Shown here: positions 1 to 8,642 of the stretch, piece by piece
Layout: each line of letters starts with the position of its first letter
Numbering within the stretch: position 1 is the first letter of the stretch
NCBI GenBank assembly: GCA_015075185.1
Contig: JABTUW010000002.1
Span: 620,001-684,000 of the forward strand
Direction: 5' to 3'
Source of the DNA: Anaerolineales bacterium
GTDB lineage: Bacteria; Chloroflexota; Anaerolineae; 4572-78; J111
Length of the DNA stretch: 64,000 nt
Notes under the pieces: model-generated
What the model saw: only the letters and a program-made list of their open reading frames with translations
Database searches by the model: none
Told to the model about the DNA's origin: nothing
Made by a program: the position numbers and the translations under genes

Positions 1-84
1 GTTACCTGGTGGGTAACCCCGGGCGTGATATTTGCCTTAATGTTAACTTGTTAAATCATAATTGTCAAAGCGACTTCAACCAGT

Positions 85-1332
85 CTAATGGTGCTGCGCA
101 TGTTGCCGCCGCTCCGGGCGATACTCGCTCAGCCGTTCCAGCAGATTGCCCAACTGCTCCAGGCTTTGCAAATTGTGAACCGGCATAAAGTCGTCAACGT
201 AGGGCAGCGCCGTTTGAATGCCGCGCGTCAGCGGCTCGTAACTTTCGGAGCCGAGGAGCGGGTTCAACCAGATCAAGCGGTGGCAACTGAGCTGCAGGCG
301 GTCCATCTCGCGCCGGAGCAGGTCAATATTGCCCCGATCCCAGCCATCGCTGATGAGCAGAACAATCGCTCCCTGGCCTAACACCCGCCGGCCCCACTCG
401 TAATTGAAGGTTTTGAGCGACTCGCCGATACGCGTGCCGCCGGCCCAATCGTGAATCGCCAGGGTAGCCTGATCCAGGGCCGTATCAATATCTTTTTCTT
501 TGAGATGGTGGGTTATCCGAGTCAGCCGGGTGCTGAAGACAAAGGCCTCGACCTTTTCCAGGCCGTTGCTGATGGCATAGATAAATTTGAGCAGGACCCG
601 CGCGTAGCGCTCCATCGAGCCGCTGATATCGCAAATGACCACCAGCGGCCGGCGCTTGAGTTTACGCCGCCGCCAGGCCAGTTGCAGCGGCTCGCCGCCG
701 TAACGCAGATTTAGGCGGAAGGTGCGGCGCATGTCCGGGTACAGGCCATGCCGGGCGCGGGTGCGCCGCCGGGTGCGGCGCTGTTCCAGTTCCCAAACCA
801 TCGCCTGCATCAGGTGTTTGACTTCTTGCAGTTCCTCCGGCGTCAGGTCGGCGAAATCCTTCTGGCGCAGCACCTCGCGGGCGCTGTAGGTATACACGGT
901 ATCAATAACCGGCTCTTCCGACTCCTTCTCCGAACCATCGCCCTGGGCCTCTGACCCCACCGGCTCCAACTCTTCCGGCTTCGGTTGGGGCGGCTTTTTC
1001 AGGAGTGTGCCCAGGTCCATTTCCAGCAATTCGGTTTCGTCGCGGGCCTGCCAGAACAAATCAAAGGCTCGATTGAATAATTCCAGGTGTTCGTAACGGC
1101 TGACCAGGATGGTCTGGGCCGTACTCTTGAAATCCTCGCGCCGGCCCATGTTAATGTGCTTCAACCCTTCCACCAAGTCGAGGATTTGGGTCGGCGTGAC
1201 CTTGATCCCCAAGGCCCGCAGCATCCGCCCAAACAGAACCATATTGCGCAGCAGGTGGCCGTGTCCCGGCCCCAGCGGCTCAAGGGAGATTTCCTGGCTG
1301 TCGGGGTTAATAATTGCCTTAGCAGTCTGCAT
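85..1332 (-). CDS. VWA-domain protein, CoxE-like
   Basis: A 415-residue protein with a C-terminal von Willebrand A domain. The MIDAS metal site is visible as DISGS at residues 235-239, Thr300 in AGGTRIG and Asp329 in LLISDGWD. The N-terminal half (about residues 25-110) is helical and resembles the CoxE family, and a Glu/Pro-rich linker separates the two. CoxE-type proteins pair with a MoxR AAA ATPase, which lies just upstream in the same direction, and such pairs act as cytoplasmic chaperones that insert cofactors or remodel complexes (family knowledge). No client gene such as a CO dehydrogenase is in view, so the target is unknown. The ATG has no ribosome binding site because a repeat array abuts it, so the start is uncertain. 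Confidence 0.85.
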   Translation of the reverse strand: MQTAKAIINPDSQEISLEPLGPGHGHLLRNMVLFGRMLRALGIKVTPTQILDLVEGLKHINMGRREDFKSTAQTILVSRYEHLELFNRAFDLFWQARDETELLEMDLGTLLKKPPQPKPEELEPVGSEAQGDGSEKESEEPVIDTVYTYSAREVLRQKDFADLTPEELQEVKHLMQAMVWELEQRRTRRRTRARHGLYPDMRRTFRLNLRYGGEPLQLAWRRRKLKRRPLVVICDISGSMERYARVLLKFIYAISNGLEKVEAFVFSTRLTRITHHLKEKDIDTALDQATLAIHDWAGGTRIGESLKTFNYEWGRRVLGQGAIVLLISDGWDRGNIDLLRREMDRLQLSCHRLIWLNPLLGSESYEPLTRGIQTALPYVDDFMPVHNLQSLEQLGNLLERLSEYRPERRQHAQHH

Positions 1333-1335
1333 TGG

Positions 1336-1412
1336 GTAATCTGTAGATAGTGGATAGAAGATAGTCAGTCTATCTACCCTCTACTATCTACCATCTTCCA
1401 TCTTCTATCATC
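1336..1412. repeat. Inverted array of short AT-rich units
   Basis: The gap between the MoxR and VWA genes is filled by GTAGATAGTGGATAG-like sequence followed by its inverse CTATCTACCCTCTAC, continuing with ATCTTCC/ATCTTCT units. The repeat period is about 7 bases. It belongs to the same structural class as arrays at 8.4, 18.8, 24.8, 26.4, 53.6 and 60.3 kb. It can fold into a long hairpin and runs right up to both genes. Confidence 0.7.
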
Positions 1413-2313
1413 GGTTCTTCGCGTTGGCCATAATTCGCTGGGCTACTGCCCCCTGGACGTGTTGAATATCGTCCTGGTACTTGAGCAAGACGCCCAGGGT
1501 GTCGTTGATGACCTCATCGCTCAAATCCTCCCGATCCAGTGCCACCAGCGCGGCAATCCAGTCGAGGGTTTCGGCGACGCCGGGAAGCTTGTAGAGGTCT
1601 TCACGGCGCAATTCCTGCACAAACAAAACAACTTCGCGGGCCAGGCGCTCCGGCGCTTGGGGAACCTTGGCCAAAACAATATTGTACTCTTTCTCGAACG
1701 AGGGGTAATCAATCCAGTGGTACAGGCAGCGCCGCTTGAGGGCATCGTGAATTTCACGGGTGCGGTTGGAGGTGATGATCACTACGGGCGGCTGCTCGGC
1801 CTTGATGGTCCCGATTTCCGGCACGGTAATCTGAAAGTCAGACAGCACTTCCAGCAAAAAGGCTTCAAACTCCTCGTCGGCCCGATCGAGTTCATCCACC
1901 AGCAGCACCGGCTCGATACCGTCAAATTGCTCGATGGCTTGCAGCAGCGGCCGCTTGAGCAAAAACTCCGGGCCAAAGATCTTTCTGAGTGCGGTCTGTT
2001 CGTCCACCCGCCCGGCGGCTTCAAGGAGGCGAATTTCGAGCATCTGGCGGGTGTAATTCCACTCGTAAACGGCGGTATTCACGTCCAGCCCTTCGTAGCA
2101 CTGCAAGCGGATGAGCCGGCGGTTGAGCATGGCCGCCAGCACTTTGGCGATTTCCGTTTTGCCCACCCCGGCTTCCCCTTCCAAAAAGAGAGGCTTGCCC
2201 AGCTTCAGGGCCAAAAAAATGGCGGTCGCCAGGCTCCGGTCGGCAATGTAGAGCTGTCCTTTCAGGGTTTCCTGGATCTGATCAATGGACTCGATTTGCG
2301 GATTTTTGTTCAA
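1408..2313 (-). CDS. MoxR-family AAA+ ATPase
   Basis: A 301-residue AAA+ ATPase of the MoxR/CoxD type. Walker A is GEAGVGKTE (residues 46-54), Walker B is LLVDELDRAD (about 137-146), and sensor and lid regions follow. The start is a TTG preceded by GGAGG at seven bases, better supported than any downstream ATG. MoxR proteins work with VWA proteins to activate or assemble metalloenzymes, and here the VWA gene follows after 75 bases of repeat. The two probably form one transcription unit. The client is not identifiable from the window. Confidence 0.9.
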   Translation of the reverse strand: MNKNPQIESIDQIQETLKGQLYIADRSLATAIFLALKLGKPLFLEGEAGVGKTEIAKVLAAMLNRRLIRLQCYEGLDVNTAVYEWNYTRQMLEIRLLEAAGRVDEQTALRKIFGPEFLLKRPLLQAIEQFDGIEPVLLVDELDRADEEFEAFLLEVLSDFQITVPEIGTIKAEQPPVVIITSNRTREIHDALKRRCLYHWIDYPSFEKEYNIVLAKVPQAPERLAREVVLFVQELRREDLYKLPGVAETLDWIAALVALDREDLSDEVINDTLGVLLKYQDDIQHVQGAVAQRIMANAKNR

Positions 2314-2379
2314 GAAGACGCCTCCAAAGGAATTATGATAGCGGGATTTTACCGTCCTGCCTTGTTTATGGCAAGTGAC

Positions 2380-3777
2380 TCAAGCTCTGTGTAGGGCCGC
2401 CTGGACAGATCTTAAGGCTGTGGTGAAAGAAACCCCAACAGAAGAGTCACCGAGGACCGCTTTGTAACCCCCATAAATCGCGTGTCCCGCTTGCAGCCAA
2501 AAACAATCCACCACGGCAAAGCCAGCGGCCTTGAGCCAGGTTAACTGCTCAAACAGGGACGAGGGTTTATCAAACGGGTCGGGGAAACGATAATGGTTCC
2601 ATTCAGTCTTGACAAACTGCTCAAATAACTGCCGGGAGCCGGTTTTGGCCAGGGCCTGCGCTTCTGCCGAACGATCCCAGGTGGCGGCAAACAGCTCGCC
2701 CGCTTCGGGCCGCTGCGGCTGGATCAGGTCCGCAATGAGCAAAACTCCCTGCGCCGAGAGACGCTCATAAATGGCGGCAAACAGACGCTGCTTTTGCTCG
2801 CCATCCAGATGATGCACGACCAGCGACGATACAATACAATCAGCGCCTTCCAGATGCGACAACCAATCGCCGCTGTTCAAGTCGAACGGTTCAACCAAGG
2901 CGCGTGAACCAAAATCGCTGAGACGGGCGGCGGCCTGGGCGCGCATCTCCGCTGAGCCGTCGAGCGCGACAACCTGGGCCTGGGGGAAACAATCCAGCAG
3001 TGCGTGCGAGAGAAAACCCTCACCGCAGCCCAATTCGACGGCACGAAAGGAGTCGGCCTGAGAAAAGGGTAACAGGGTCAGCAGCGCCGAAATTTGTTCT
3101 TCACGGGCGGGCACAGCCACGGCGGCAATTTCCTGGTACAGCCTGGAGTCGGCTTCAGTCCACTGTTGGATCGGGATAATTTCTTTGGTTTTTCGGACCT
3201 GCGCTTCCCGAATCGGCTGCAAGGCGCGGTTGACCCGGACCAGGTCAAAGACTTCGGGGTCAAAGTCACCACCATAAGGCTCCACTATCTCGCGATGCTC
3301 CGGGTGACGCGGATCTTGTAGAATTTCCAGCAGGTTGGTGTATTCCCAGATCCCGCCGCACTCCTCCGGCGGACAAGCGCGCTGACCGGCCCGGCAAATG
3401 GGATATTGGACGCCCGGCTTCGGCGCTAAAATTTTTTCCACTTTAACGACATGCTGCCAATCGTCGGCCAAATCATAAAGATAGATAAATCTACTGCCCT
3501 CCGTCCCGGCGACCTGGCTCAGGCGAACCTCATGAGCCGAGCGCACCGTTGCGTCCGCGAAGACATCACCCAGCGGGCCGTACATAGCGCCGTCAATGAT
3601 AAAACGGTAACTGTGGTAGTTGCCCCAGCCCATCACAATTTGCAGGACCCGGTGGAATTCGTCCAGCCGGATGTCGCCGCTCACTTGAATTTTCCGCCAA
3701 ATCGGCGGGATAAGGCCCTTAAGCGAGACTTTGCATTGATAGATCTGCCTCTGATCAGTTTGACTTGATGTCACCAT
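2380..3777 (-). CDS. PRiA4b-like domain fused to SAM-dependent methyltransferase
   Basis: A 465-residue two-domain protein. Residues about 12-185 match the plasmid pRiA4b ORF-3 family (IPPIWRKIQV near the start, then DDWQHVVKVE and a CGGIWEYTNLLE stretch). Residues about 210-455 are a class I methyltransferase with ELGCGEG at 248-254 and an acidic VALDGS strand; the C-terminal part resembles small-molecule rather than rRNA methyltransferases. PRiA4b domains normally stand alone or with zinc or SEC-C motifs and have no settled function. The join is continuous with no internal start that would suggest two genes. The start ATG has GAGGGA upstream. Substrate unknown. Confidence 0.75.
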   Translation of the reverse strand: MVTSSQTDQRQIYQCKVSLKGLIPPIWRKIQVSGDIRLDEFHRVLQIVMGWGNYHSYRFIIDGAMYGPLGDVFADATVRSAHEVRLSQVAGTEGSRFIYLYDLADDWQHVVKVEKILAPKPGVQYPICRAGQRACPPEECGGIWEYTNLLEILQDPRHPEHREIVEPYGGDFDPEVFDLVRVNRALQPIREAQVRKTKEIIPIQQWTEADSRLYQEIAAVAVPAREEQISALLTLLPFSQADSFRAVELGCGEGFLSHALLDCFPQAQVVALDGSAEMRAQAAARLSDFGSRALVEPFDLNSGDWLSHLEGADCIVSSLVVHHLDGEQKQRLFAAIYERLSAQGVLLIADLIQPQRPEAGELFAATWDRSAEAQALAKTGSRQLFEQFVKTEWNHYRFPDPFDKPSSLFEQLTWLKAAGFAVVDCFWLQAGHAIYGGYKAVLGDSSVGVSFTTALRSVQAALHRA

Positions 3778-3835
3778 GGATTTCCCTCAAAACCTTTCAG
3801 CATTGAGTAAAGCCCGAATTTGTCCGGGTAGCATC

Positions 3836-4567
3836 TTACTCCTCCCCCAGCTTGACCTCGCGCAGCGCCTCCAACTGATCCTGGAGCAGGCGCACCTCCT
3901 CGTCCACATCGGCGGAGAGGCGGCTGGTATCGGCCACGTGGCTGGTGGATTGGCCGGTGAGGATTTGGGAGTAGATGGTGCCCAGCAGGGAGAGAGTGCT
4001 CTCGATTTGAATTTCGGCCCGTTTAACCGTATTTTGCAATTGGTCGAGCGAAGCGAGCTGTTTGCGCCGGTTGGCCAGTGTCCGTTCGAGTTGGGTGCGA
4101 ATGAGCGGGTCGGTTTCGCGGCCCAACCGGGCTTCCAGGTCGGCGATGGCCGCCGGCACAGCCTTAATATCCCGGCGAATGATCTCGTCCTGGCTCAGTT
4201 TGCCAATCCGCTCCACCAAATCCTGAATGGTGTCGGTCCAGGTATCGAGCTGCCCGGCCAACTGCTGTAAATGAGGCCGCTGGCCCGGCTGGGCCGCCGA
4301 TTTGATGGCCTGGTCAAGCTGCATTTTATAGGCCCGAGTTTGTTGGAGGTAACCTTCCAGGCGGGCGTGGTCATCGGCTAACTCTGGTTTAACTTTTAAT
4401 TGAAGCCAAATCAACCACAATCCTCCCCCCAGGGCGACCAGCCACGGCAGCCACCCAAATCGGGGTGAGTGAGAAAAATAAACCAGGACCATAGAGATGG
4501 CTACCAGTAAGAGGTACCATCCCAGATTTATCAGTAATTTACGCCAGCGGGGACTAACATCCTCCAT
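3836..4567 (-). CDS. Membrane-anchored coiled-coil protein, unknown
   Basis: I do not recognise this 243-residue protein. It has two hydrophobic segments near the N-terminus (about residues 10-30 and 38-57), then a long charged, helical, coiled-coil-prone region rich in Gln, Leu, Arg and Glu, predicted cytoplasmic. It lies 12 bases after the GNAT gene and so probably shares its transcript with the arginine genes upstream. It could be a scaffold or cell-envelope protein. No enzymatic motif is visible. Confidence 0.6.
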   Translation of the reverse strand: MEDVSPRWRKLLINLGWYLLLVAISMVLVYFSHSPRFGWLPWLVALGGGLWLIWLQLKVKPELADDHARLEGYLQQTRAYKMQLDQAIKSAAQPGQRPHLQQLAGQLDTWTDTIQDLVERIGKLSQDEIIRRDIKAVPAAIADLEARLGRETDPLIRTQLERTLANRRKQLASLDQLQNTVKRAEIQIESTLSLLGTIYSQILTGQSTSHVADTSRLSADVDEEVRLLQDQLEALREVKLGEE

Positions 4568-4579
4568 AATCGCCTTAGA

Positions 4580-5134
4580 CTACCCTTGTTGGTTGCTAAT
4601 CAACGGAATAACAGGCTGTCCCTTGAGCGTTCCATTGCTTCTAGATAGGTCTGGCCTATGCTCGACCGCCGCAGCCTCGTCAAGCGGCATAATCACTGCG
4701 ACCTCATCGCAACTGTGGAACTTGGGGCAGAAGACACAGTCCTTTTGGACTTTGCGCGGCAGGTGCTCGATCCGGGTCATCTGAAAGCCGGTCTTCAGAA
4801 AAAAGCCGGGCTTGCGGGTCAGGGCAAAAACACGGGGCAGATCCAGCGCCCGCGCCTCATCTAGCAATTGGGCCACAATTGCCCGGCCAATGCCATAGCC
4901 CTGGTAAGCCGGGTCAATCACCAGCGAGCGGATTTCGGCCAGGTCGCCCCACATGATGAGCAGCGACCCCATCCCCACTAGCTTATCATCAATCTCAGCT
5001 ACCACCCAATCACGGATGGATTGGTACACCTCGGCCTCCATTCGGGGCAAAATCTCCGCCTGCTTGGCATATTCATTCAACAGCGGCATCATCCGCGGTA
5101 CATCCGTTAATCGGGCTTTGCGAACATTGATCAC
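4580..5134 (-). CDS. argA: GNAT acetyltransferase, probable short N-acetylglutamate synthase
   Basis: A 184-residue GNAT protein. The acetyl-CoA loop is visible as Q-G-Y-G-I-G-R (about residues 79-85) after EIRSLVIDP. The overall pattern (VRKARLTDVP at the start, WGDLAEIRSL, then VFALTRKPGFF and a GF motif) resembles the short single-domain N-acetylglutamate synthases described in actinobacteria. It would acetylate glutamate with acetyl-CoA as step one of arginine synthesis. Context supports this: argC, argB and argD lie directly upstream and no argJ is present. A Cys cluster, CVFCPKFHSC, near the C-terminus is notable. The start is GTG. A generic acetyltransferase cannot be excluded. Confidence 0.65.
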   Translation of the reverse strand: MINVRKARLTDVPRMMPLLNEYAKQAEILPRMEAEVYQSIRDWVVAEIDDKLVGMGSLLIMWGDLAEIRSLVIDPAYQGYGIGRAIVAQLLDEARALDLPRVFALTRKPGFFLKTGFQMTRIEHLPRKVQKDCVFCPKFHSCDEVAVIMPLDEAAAVEHRPDLSRSNGTLKGQPVIPLISNQQG

Positions 5135-5244
5135 GATTAATTATCCCCTTTTGTTCGACAGTCCATCGTCTTTCCTATTGCGGAAACGAAGAGCGAGGAG
5201 ACGATAATTCTTTTCTTCGCATCCTCGCCTCACCTCTCCTCGCC

Positions 5245-6444
5245 TCACCCCACCGCCGTCACGGTTTTCGACAGCCGCTCGATCAGCATATCCAGCTCAG
5301 CCCGGGTGATGGTCAGCGGCGGCAGCAGGCGGACAACTCTTTCGCCAGCCACCAGAATAATCAGGCCGTGATTACGCGCTTCGGCCACGATTTCGGCCGC
5401 CGGTATCTCTGACAAGAGGCCCCACATCAATCCCCGTCCACGCCTGCCCGCCAGCAGCGGCGATTGAGCGACCACTGTAGCGAGCTTTTCGCCCAGGTAA
5501 TCCCCTTTAGCCTTAACTTCGGCTAAGAAGTGAGGCTGATTGATCTGGTTAAAGACAACCCTGGCCACACTGCACACCAGCGGCCCGGCGGCAAAGGTAC
5601 TGCCGTGGTCGCCGACCTCCAGCGTCTCGGCGACAGCCTGGGTAAGCAGCACCGCCCCTATCGGCAGGCCGCCGGCCAGCGGCTTGGCCAGGGTCATGAG
5701 GTCGGGCGTGACCCCATAATTTTCATAAGCCCACAGCTTACCCGTCCGCCCCAGGCCGCACTGGATCTCGTCGAAGATGAGCAGCGCGCCCCTTTCATCA
5801 CAAAGCGCCCGTAGTCCCGTCAAAAATTCTGGCTCCGCCGGGGTAACGCCGCCCTCCCCCTGCACCGGCTCGACAATCACCGCCCCGATCTGTTCCGTAA
5901 TAACCTGGCGGGCGCTGTCAAGGTTGTTAAACTCGGCAAACGTAACGCCGCCGATGAGCGGCTCAAAGGGCGCCCGGTATTTGACCGTCGCCGTAACGGC
6001 CAGCGCGCCCATCGTCCGCCCGTGGAAAGAGCCGCTAAAGGCGACAATGCCGGTTTTGTCGGGGCGGCTGGTGGCGCGGGCATATTTTCGGGCAAATTTG
6101 AGCGCGCCCTCGTTCGCTTCCGTGCCGGAATTGCAGAAGAAAACCCGGTCGGCAAAGGAGGACTCACACAGGTCGCGGGCCAGGAGGGCCTGCGGCGCGG
6201 TATGGTAGAGATTCGAGCTATGGATCAGTCCTTCAGCCCCTTGCCGAATCGCCTCAATCACCGCTTCATGGTGATGTCCCAGCGCCGTCACGGCAATCCC
6301 TGCCCCGGCATCCAAATATTGGCGGCCTTGCGCGTCGTACAGCCATGAACCCTCGCCGCGCTCCAGCACGAGGTCGGGACGTTTGTAAGTTTGCAATAAG
6401 TACTGCTTTTCCAGGGCAATGATCTCTTGGGTGTTGATAGTCAT
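5245..6444 (-). CDS. argD: Acetylornithine aminotransferase
   Basis: A 399-residue class III PLP-dependent aminotransferase. It converts N-acetylglutamate semialdehyde to N-acetylornithine in the cytoplasm. Visible motifs are the NSGTEANEGALK cofactor region, SGSFHGRT, the DEIQCGLGRTG block and the PLP lysine in TLAKPLAGG. Length is normal for ArgD. It follows argB after a 69-base gap and precedes the GNAT, so the order is argC-argB-argD-GNAT. The ATG has a GGGGGA ribosome site. Ornithine or succinylornithine aminotransferase activity would look alike, but the cluster fixes the role. Confidence 0.93.
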   Translation of the reverse strand: MTINTQEIIALEKQYLLQTYKRPDLVLERGEGSWLYDAQGRQYLDAGAGIAVTALGHHHEAVIEAIRQGAEGLIHSSNLYHTAPQALLARDLCESSFADRVFFCNSGTEANEGALKFARKYARATSRPDKTGIVAFSGSFHGRTMGALAVTATVKYRAPFEPLIGGVTFAEFNNLDSARQVITEQIGAVIVEPVQGEGGVTPAEPEFLTGLRALCDERGALLIFDEIQCGLGRTGKLWAYENYGVTPDLMTLAKPLAGGLPIGAVLLTQAVAETLEVGDHGSTFAAGPLVCSVARVVFNQINQPHFLAEVKAKGDYLGEKLATVVAQSPLLAGRRGRGLMWGLLSEIPAAEIVAEARNHGLIILVAGERVVRLLPPLTITRAELDMLIERLSKTVTAVG

Positions 6445-6513
6445 AAGTTTTCCCCCTGCTCAAAGTTTTTGGACATGTTGCGTGTTTCATAAAAGTCACT
6501 ACGCCATATACCG

Positions 6514-7257
6514 TTATTCCGAGGTAATTATCGTTCCCGTTCCCGCTTCCAGCCCGGCCAGGTTGGTAATTCTGACGGCTTGCACACCGGCGGCCACGGC
6601 CTCGGTGGCCGCGCGAACTTTGGGAATCATCCCGTTGACAATGGTCTTTTCGGCAATCAACGCCTCCACCTCGGCGGCAGTCAAACGAGCCAGCAGTTCA
6701 CCCTGCCGCAGCACCCCAGGAACATTAGAGACAAAAACCAATATCTCGGCGGCCATCGCCCTGGCGACGGCCATGGCCACGTGGTCGGCATTGACGTTGA
6801 AGATGCTGCCATCAGGCCCGTAACAGATGGGCGACAACACCGGCGTAATGCCTTCTTCCAGCAAATGTTTAAAAACTTCGGTGCGGACAAAAGTGACCCG
6901 GCCCACCTGGCCCAAATCACCCTGGGGATGGTACAGCTTTTCGACTTTGATCGAGGCCCGGTCCACCCCGGACATGCCAAAGGCATCCACCCCGGCTGCC
7001 ACCAGCGACGCCACCAGCCGCTTGTTGACCCGGCCGGCCAGCACCATTTTGACCACTGCCAGCGACTCAGCATCGGTTACGCGCAGACCGTCAATATATT
7101 GCGGCTCAATGCCTAATTTTTCCTGCAATTCCCTGATTTCTTTGCCGCCCCCATGCACCAGAATGGCCGGCGTTTCCAGCGCTGCCATCACCTGACCCAG
7201 GTTAGCAACAAAGGTTGGATCGTCGAGTTCATTGCCCCCAATTTTAATTACGTGCAC
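6514..7257 (-). CDS. argB: Acetylglutamate kinase
   Basis: A protein of 247 residues from the start chosen here. It phosphorylates N-acetylglutamate with ATP. The amino acid kinase fold shows VIKIGGNELDD at the N-terminus, ILVHGGGKEI, LRVTDAESL, and NVNADHVAMAVA near the nucleotide site. I start it at a GTG (7257) because GGGAGGG sits five bases upstream and the protein then begins directly at the conserved beta strand. A longer frame from 7341 would add 28 residues translated from repeat-like sequence and is unlikely to be real. It lies 84 bases after argC, in the same transcript. Confidence 0.92.
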   Translation of the reverse strand: MHVIKIGGNELDDPTFVANLGQVMAALETPAILVHGGGKEIRELQEKLGIEPQYIDGLRVTDAESLAVVKMVLAGRVNKRLVASLVAAGVDAFGMSGVDRASIKVEKLYHPQGDLGQVGRVTFVRTEVFKHLLEEGITPVLSPICYGPDGSIFNVNADHVAMAVARAMAAEILVFVSNVPGVLRQGELLARLTAAEVEALIAEKTIVNGMIPKVRAATEAVAAGVQAVRITNLAGLEAGTGTIITSE

Positions 7258-7307
7258 AACATCCCTCCCATCCAACTGTAACAACAAACCGCAGTAGTGA
7301 ATAAGAA

Positions 7308-7341
7308 CTGCGGTCAGCGGTCGGTGGTCAGCGGTCATCAT
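7308..7341. repeat. Short heptamer array between argC and argB
   Basis: Four tandem 7-base units of the form GCGGTCA/GTGGTCA lie between the argC stop and the argB ribosome site. They explain the spurious N-terminal extension of the argB frame. Confidence 0.6.
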
Positions 7342-8355
7342 TCAAATTAGACCGCTTGTCTCTTCCAAATCAAACATAATATTAAAATTCTGGACCGCCT
7401 GTCCGGCGGCGCCTTTGCCGAGGTTGTCTATGGATGAGCAAATAATCAGTTGGCGTGGGTGAAGCCAGGTGACCGACAGGACAGCCAGGTGGGTGCGCTG
7501 AGTGTGGGCCATTGTCGCCAGTTGGCCCGCCGGCAGCACCCACACCAGCGGCTCGGCGGCATAAGTTTCGGCGTAGAGGCTCTGGGCCGCCGCTGCCGGC
7601 AGATCATCGGCCAAAGAAACGTAAACGGTAGACAGCATCCCCCGGCTAACCGGCACCAGATGCGGCGAGAAGATGAGCTTGTCGCCGGGACCGCCCAGAT
7701 TGGCAATGGTCTGGGCCATCTCCGGCACGTGGCGGTGGCTTTGCCCAATATTATAGGGCGACAAATTCTCGTTGACCTCAACAAAATGGACCTTGAGGGT
7801 GGGCTTGCGCCCGGCCCCGCTGACCCCGCTCTTGCTGTCGGCAATGATCGGCGCTGAGGCATCGAGCAGTTCGGTCTTGAGCAAAGGGTAGAGGGCCAAC
7901 AGCACACTGGTCGGGTAGCAGCCGGGATTGGCCAGCAGATTCGTCTCACGAATCCTGACCCGATTGATCTCGGGCAGCCCGTAAACTGCTTCGGCCAAGA
8001 GCGCCGGGGCCTCGTGGGGCAGGCCATACCATTTTTGATACAGCGCGGCATTGGTCAAACGAAAATCAGCCGACAGGTCAATTACCCGCACCCCCGCCTG
8101 CCGCGCCGCGATGACGGTCGGCATGCTGGCCCCGTGCGGCAGGCAGCAAAATACGGCGTCCACATTGGCCAAAGGGGCCTCGGACAGGGGCGTCAAGGGC
8201 AGGTCCCAGGCTACGGGGTACAGGTCACTCAACTTTTGCCCGGCCGCACTTTCAGAAGTAGCAAAAACGATCTCCACCGCCGGATGTTTTCTCAAAACTG
8301 CCAGAGTTTCAAACCCGGTGTATCCACTTGCGCCAAAAACACCTACTTTTATCAT
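7342..8355 (-). CDS. argC: N-acetyl-gamma-glutamyl-phosphate reductase
   Basis: About 337 residues. It reduces acetylglutamyl phosphate to the semialdehyde with NADPH. The N-terminal nucleotide motif is VGVFGASGYTG, the catalytic Cys lies in ANPGCYPTS, and DSKSGVSGAG and the C-terminal DNLGKGAAGQA are typical. I prefer the ATG at 8355, which gives MIKVGVFG. A GTG nine bases further upstream is in frame but adds only three residues. It is the first gene of the arginine cluster and sits about 100 bases after a leader terminator. Confidence 0.92.
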   Translation of the reverse strand: MIKVGVFGASGYTGFETLAVLRKHPAVEIVFATSESAAGQKLSDLYPVAWDLPLTPLSEAPLANVDAVFCCLPHGASMPTVIAARQAGVRVIDLSADFRLTNAALYQKWYGLPHEAPALLAEAVYGLPEINRVRIRETNLLANPGCYPTSVLLALYPLLKTELLDASAPIIADSKSGVSGAGRKPTLKVHFVEVNENLSPYNIGQSHRHVPEMAQTIANLGGPGDKLIFSPHLVPVSRGMLSTVYVSLADDLPAAAAQSLYAETYAAEPLVWVLPAGQLATMAHTQRTHLAVLSVTWLHPRQLIICSSIDNLGKGAAGQAVQNFNIMFDLEETSGLI

Positions 8356-8374
8356 GGATCTCACTCACTTAATG

Positions 8375-8459
8375 AGTAGAAAAGTAGTCAGTAGCCAGTA
8401 GTCAGAGAATATCCCCTTTCTACCGACTACCGTCTACTGTCTACTGTCTACCGATTACC
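8375..8459. repeat. Inverted heptamer array upstream of argC
   Basis: AGTAGTC/AGTAGCC units on the left face CTACCGA/CTACTGT units on the right, making a long imperfect hairpin between the leader terminator and argC. It is the same repeat class as the arrays at 24.8 and 26.4 kb. Confidence 0.75.
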
Positions 8460-8460
8460 A

Positions 8461-8566
8461 ACAAAAAAGCCGACCCCGTATGTCTGGAGTCGGCTGCGGA
8501 GCCGCTTGGAAGAAGACAAAAGCCCACTATCCAGACATCGGGTCTGGTTAAGTACGAGGCTCCTGT
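8461..8566 (-). promoter_or_regulatory. Structured leader with intrinsic terminator and competing helix upstream of argC
   Basis: Read on the minus strand, a terminator hairpin (8494-8469, GCCGACTCC paired with GGGGTCGGC) is followed by six T residues. A 9-base segment inside its left arm and loop (8488-8480) is perfectly complementary to 8538-8530, which can also close a smaller hairpin (8547-8531, CCAGAC/GTCTGG). GGAGCC (8563-8558) can pair with GGCTCC (8503-8498), closing a larger junction. This is the geometry of an attenuator or riboswitch. It matches no riboswitch consensus I know, and there is no T-box motif. It may simply end the glycosyltransferase transcript. Confidence 0.5.
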
Positions 8567-8642
8567 CATTCAAGGGAAAATAATCATCTCAACACGTTAA
8601 AATTTAGGTTCAGGCGAGGTTTAGCACAGTTAGAGCGACCTG

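Noticed and set aside
7258..7341. N-terminal extension of argB
   Set aside because: It is translated from heptamer repeat sequence, and a GTG with a strong ribosome site begins the conserved domain.
8461..8570. T-box or known riboswitch upstream of argC
   Set aside because: No T-box antiterminator motif and no match to SAM, glycine, lysine or TPP consensus was visible.
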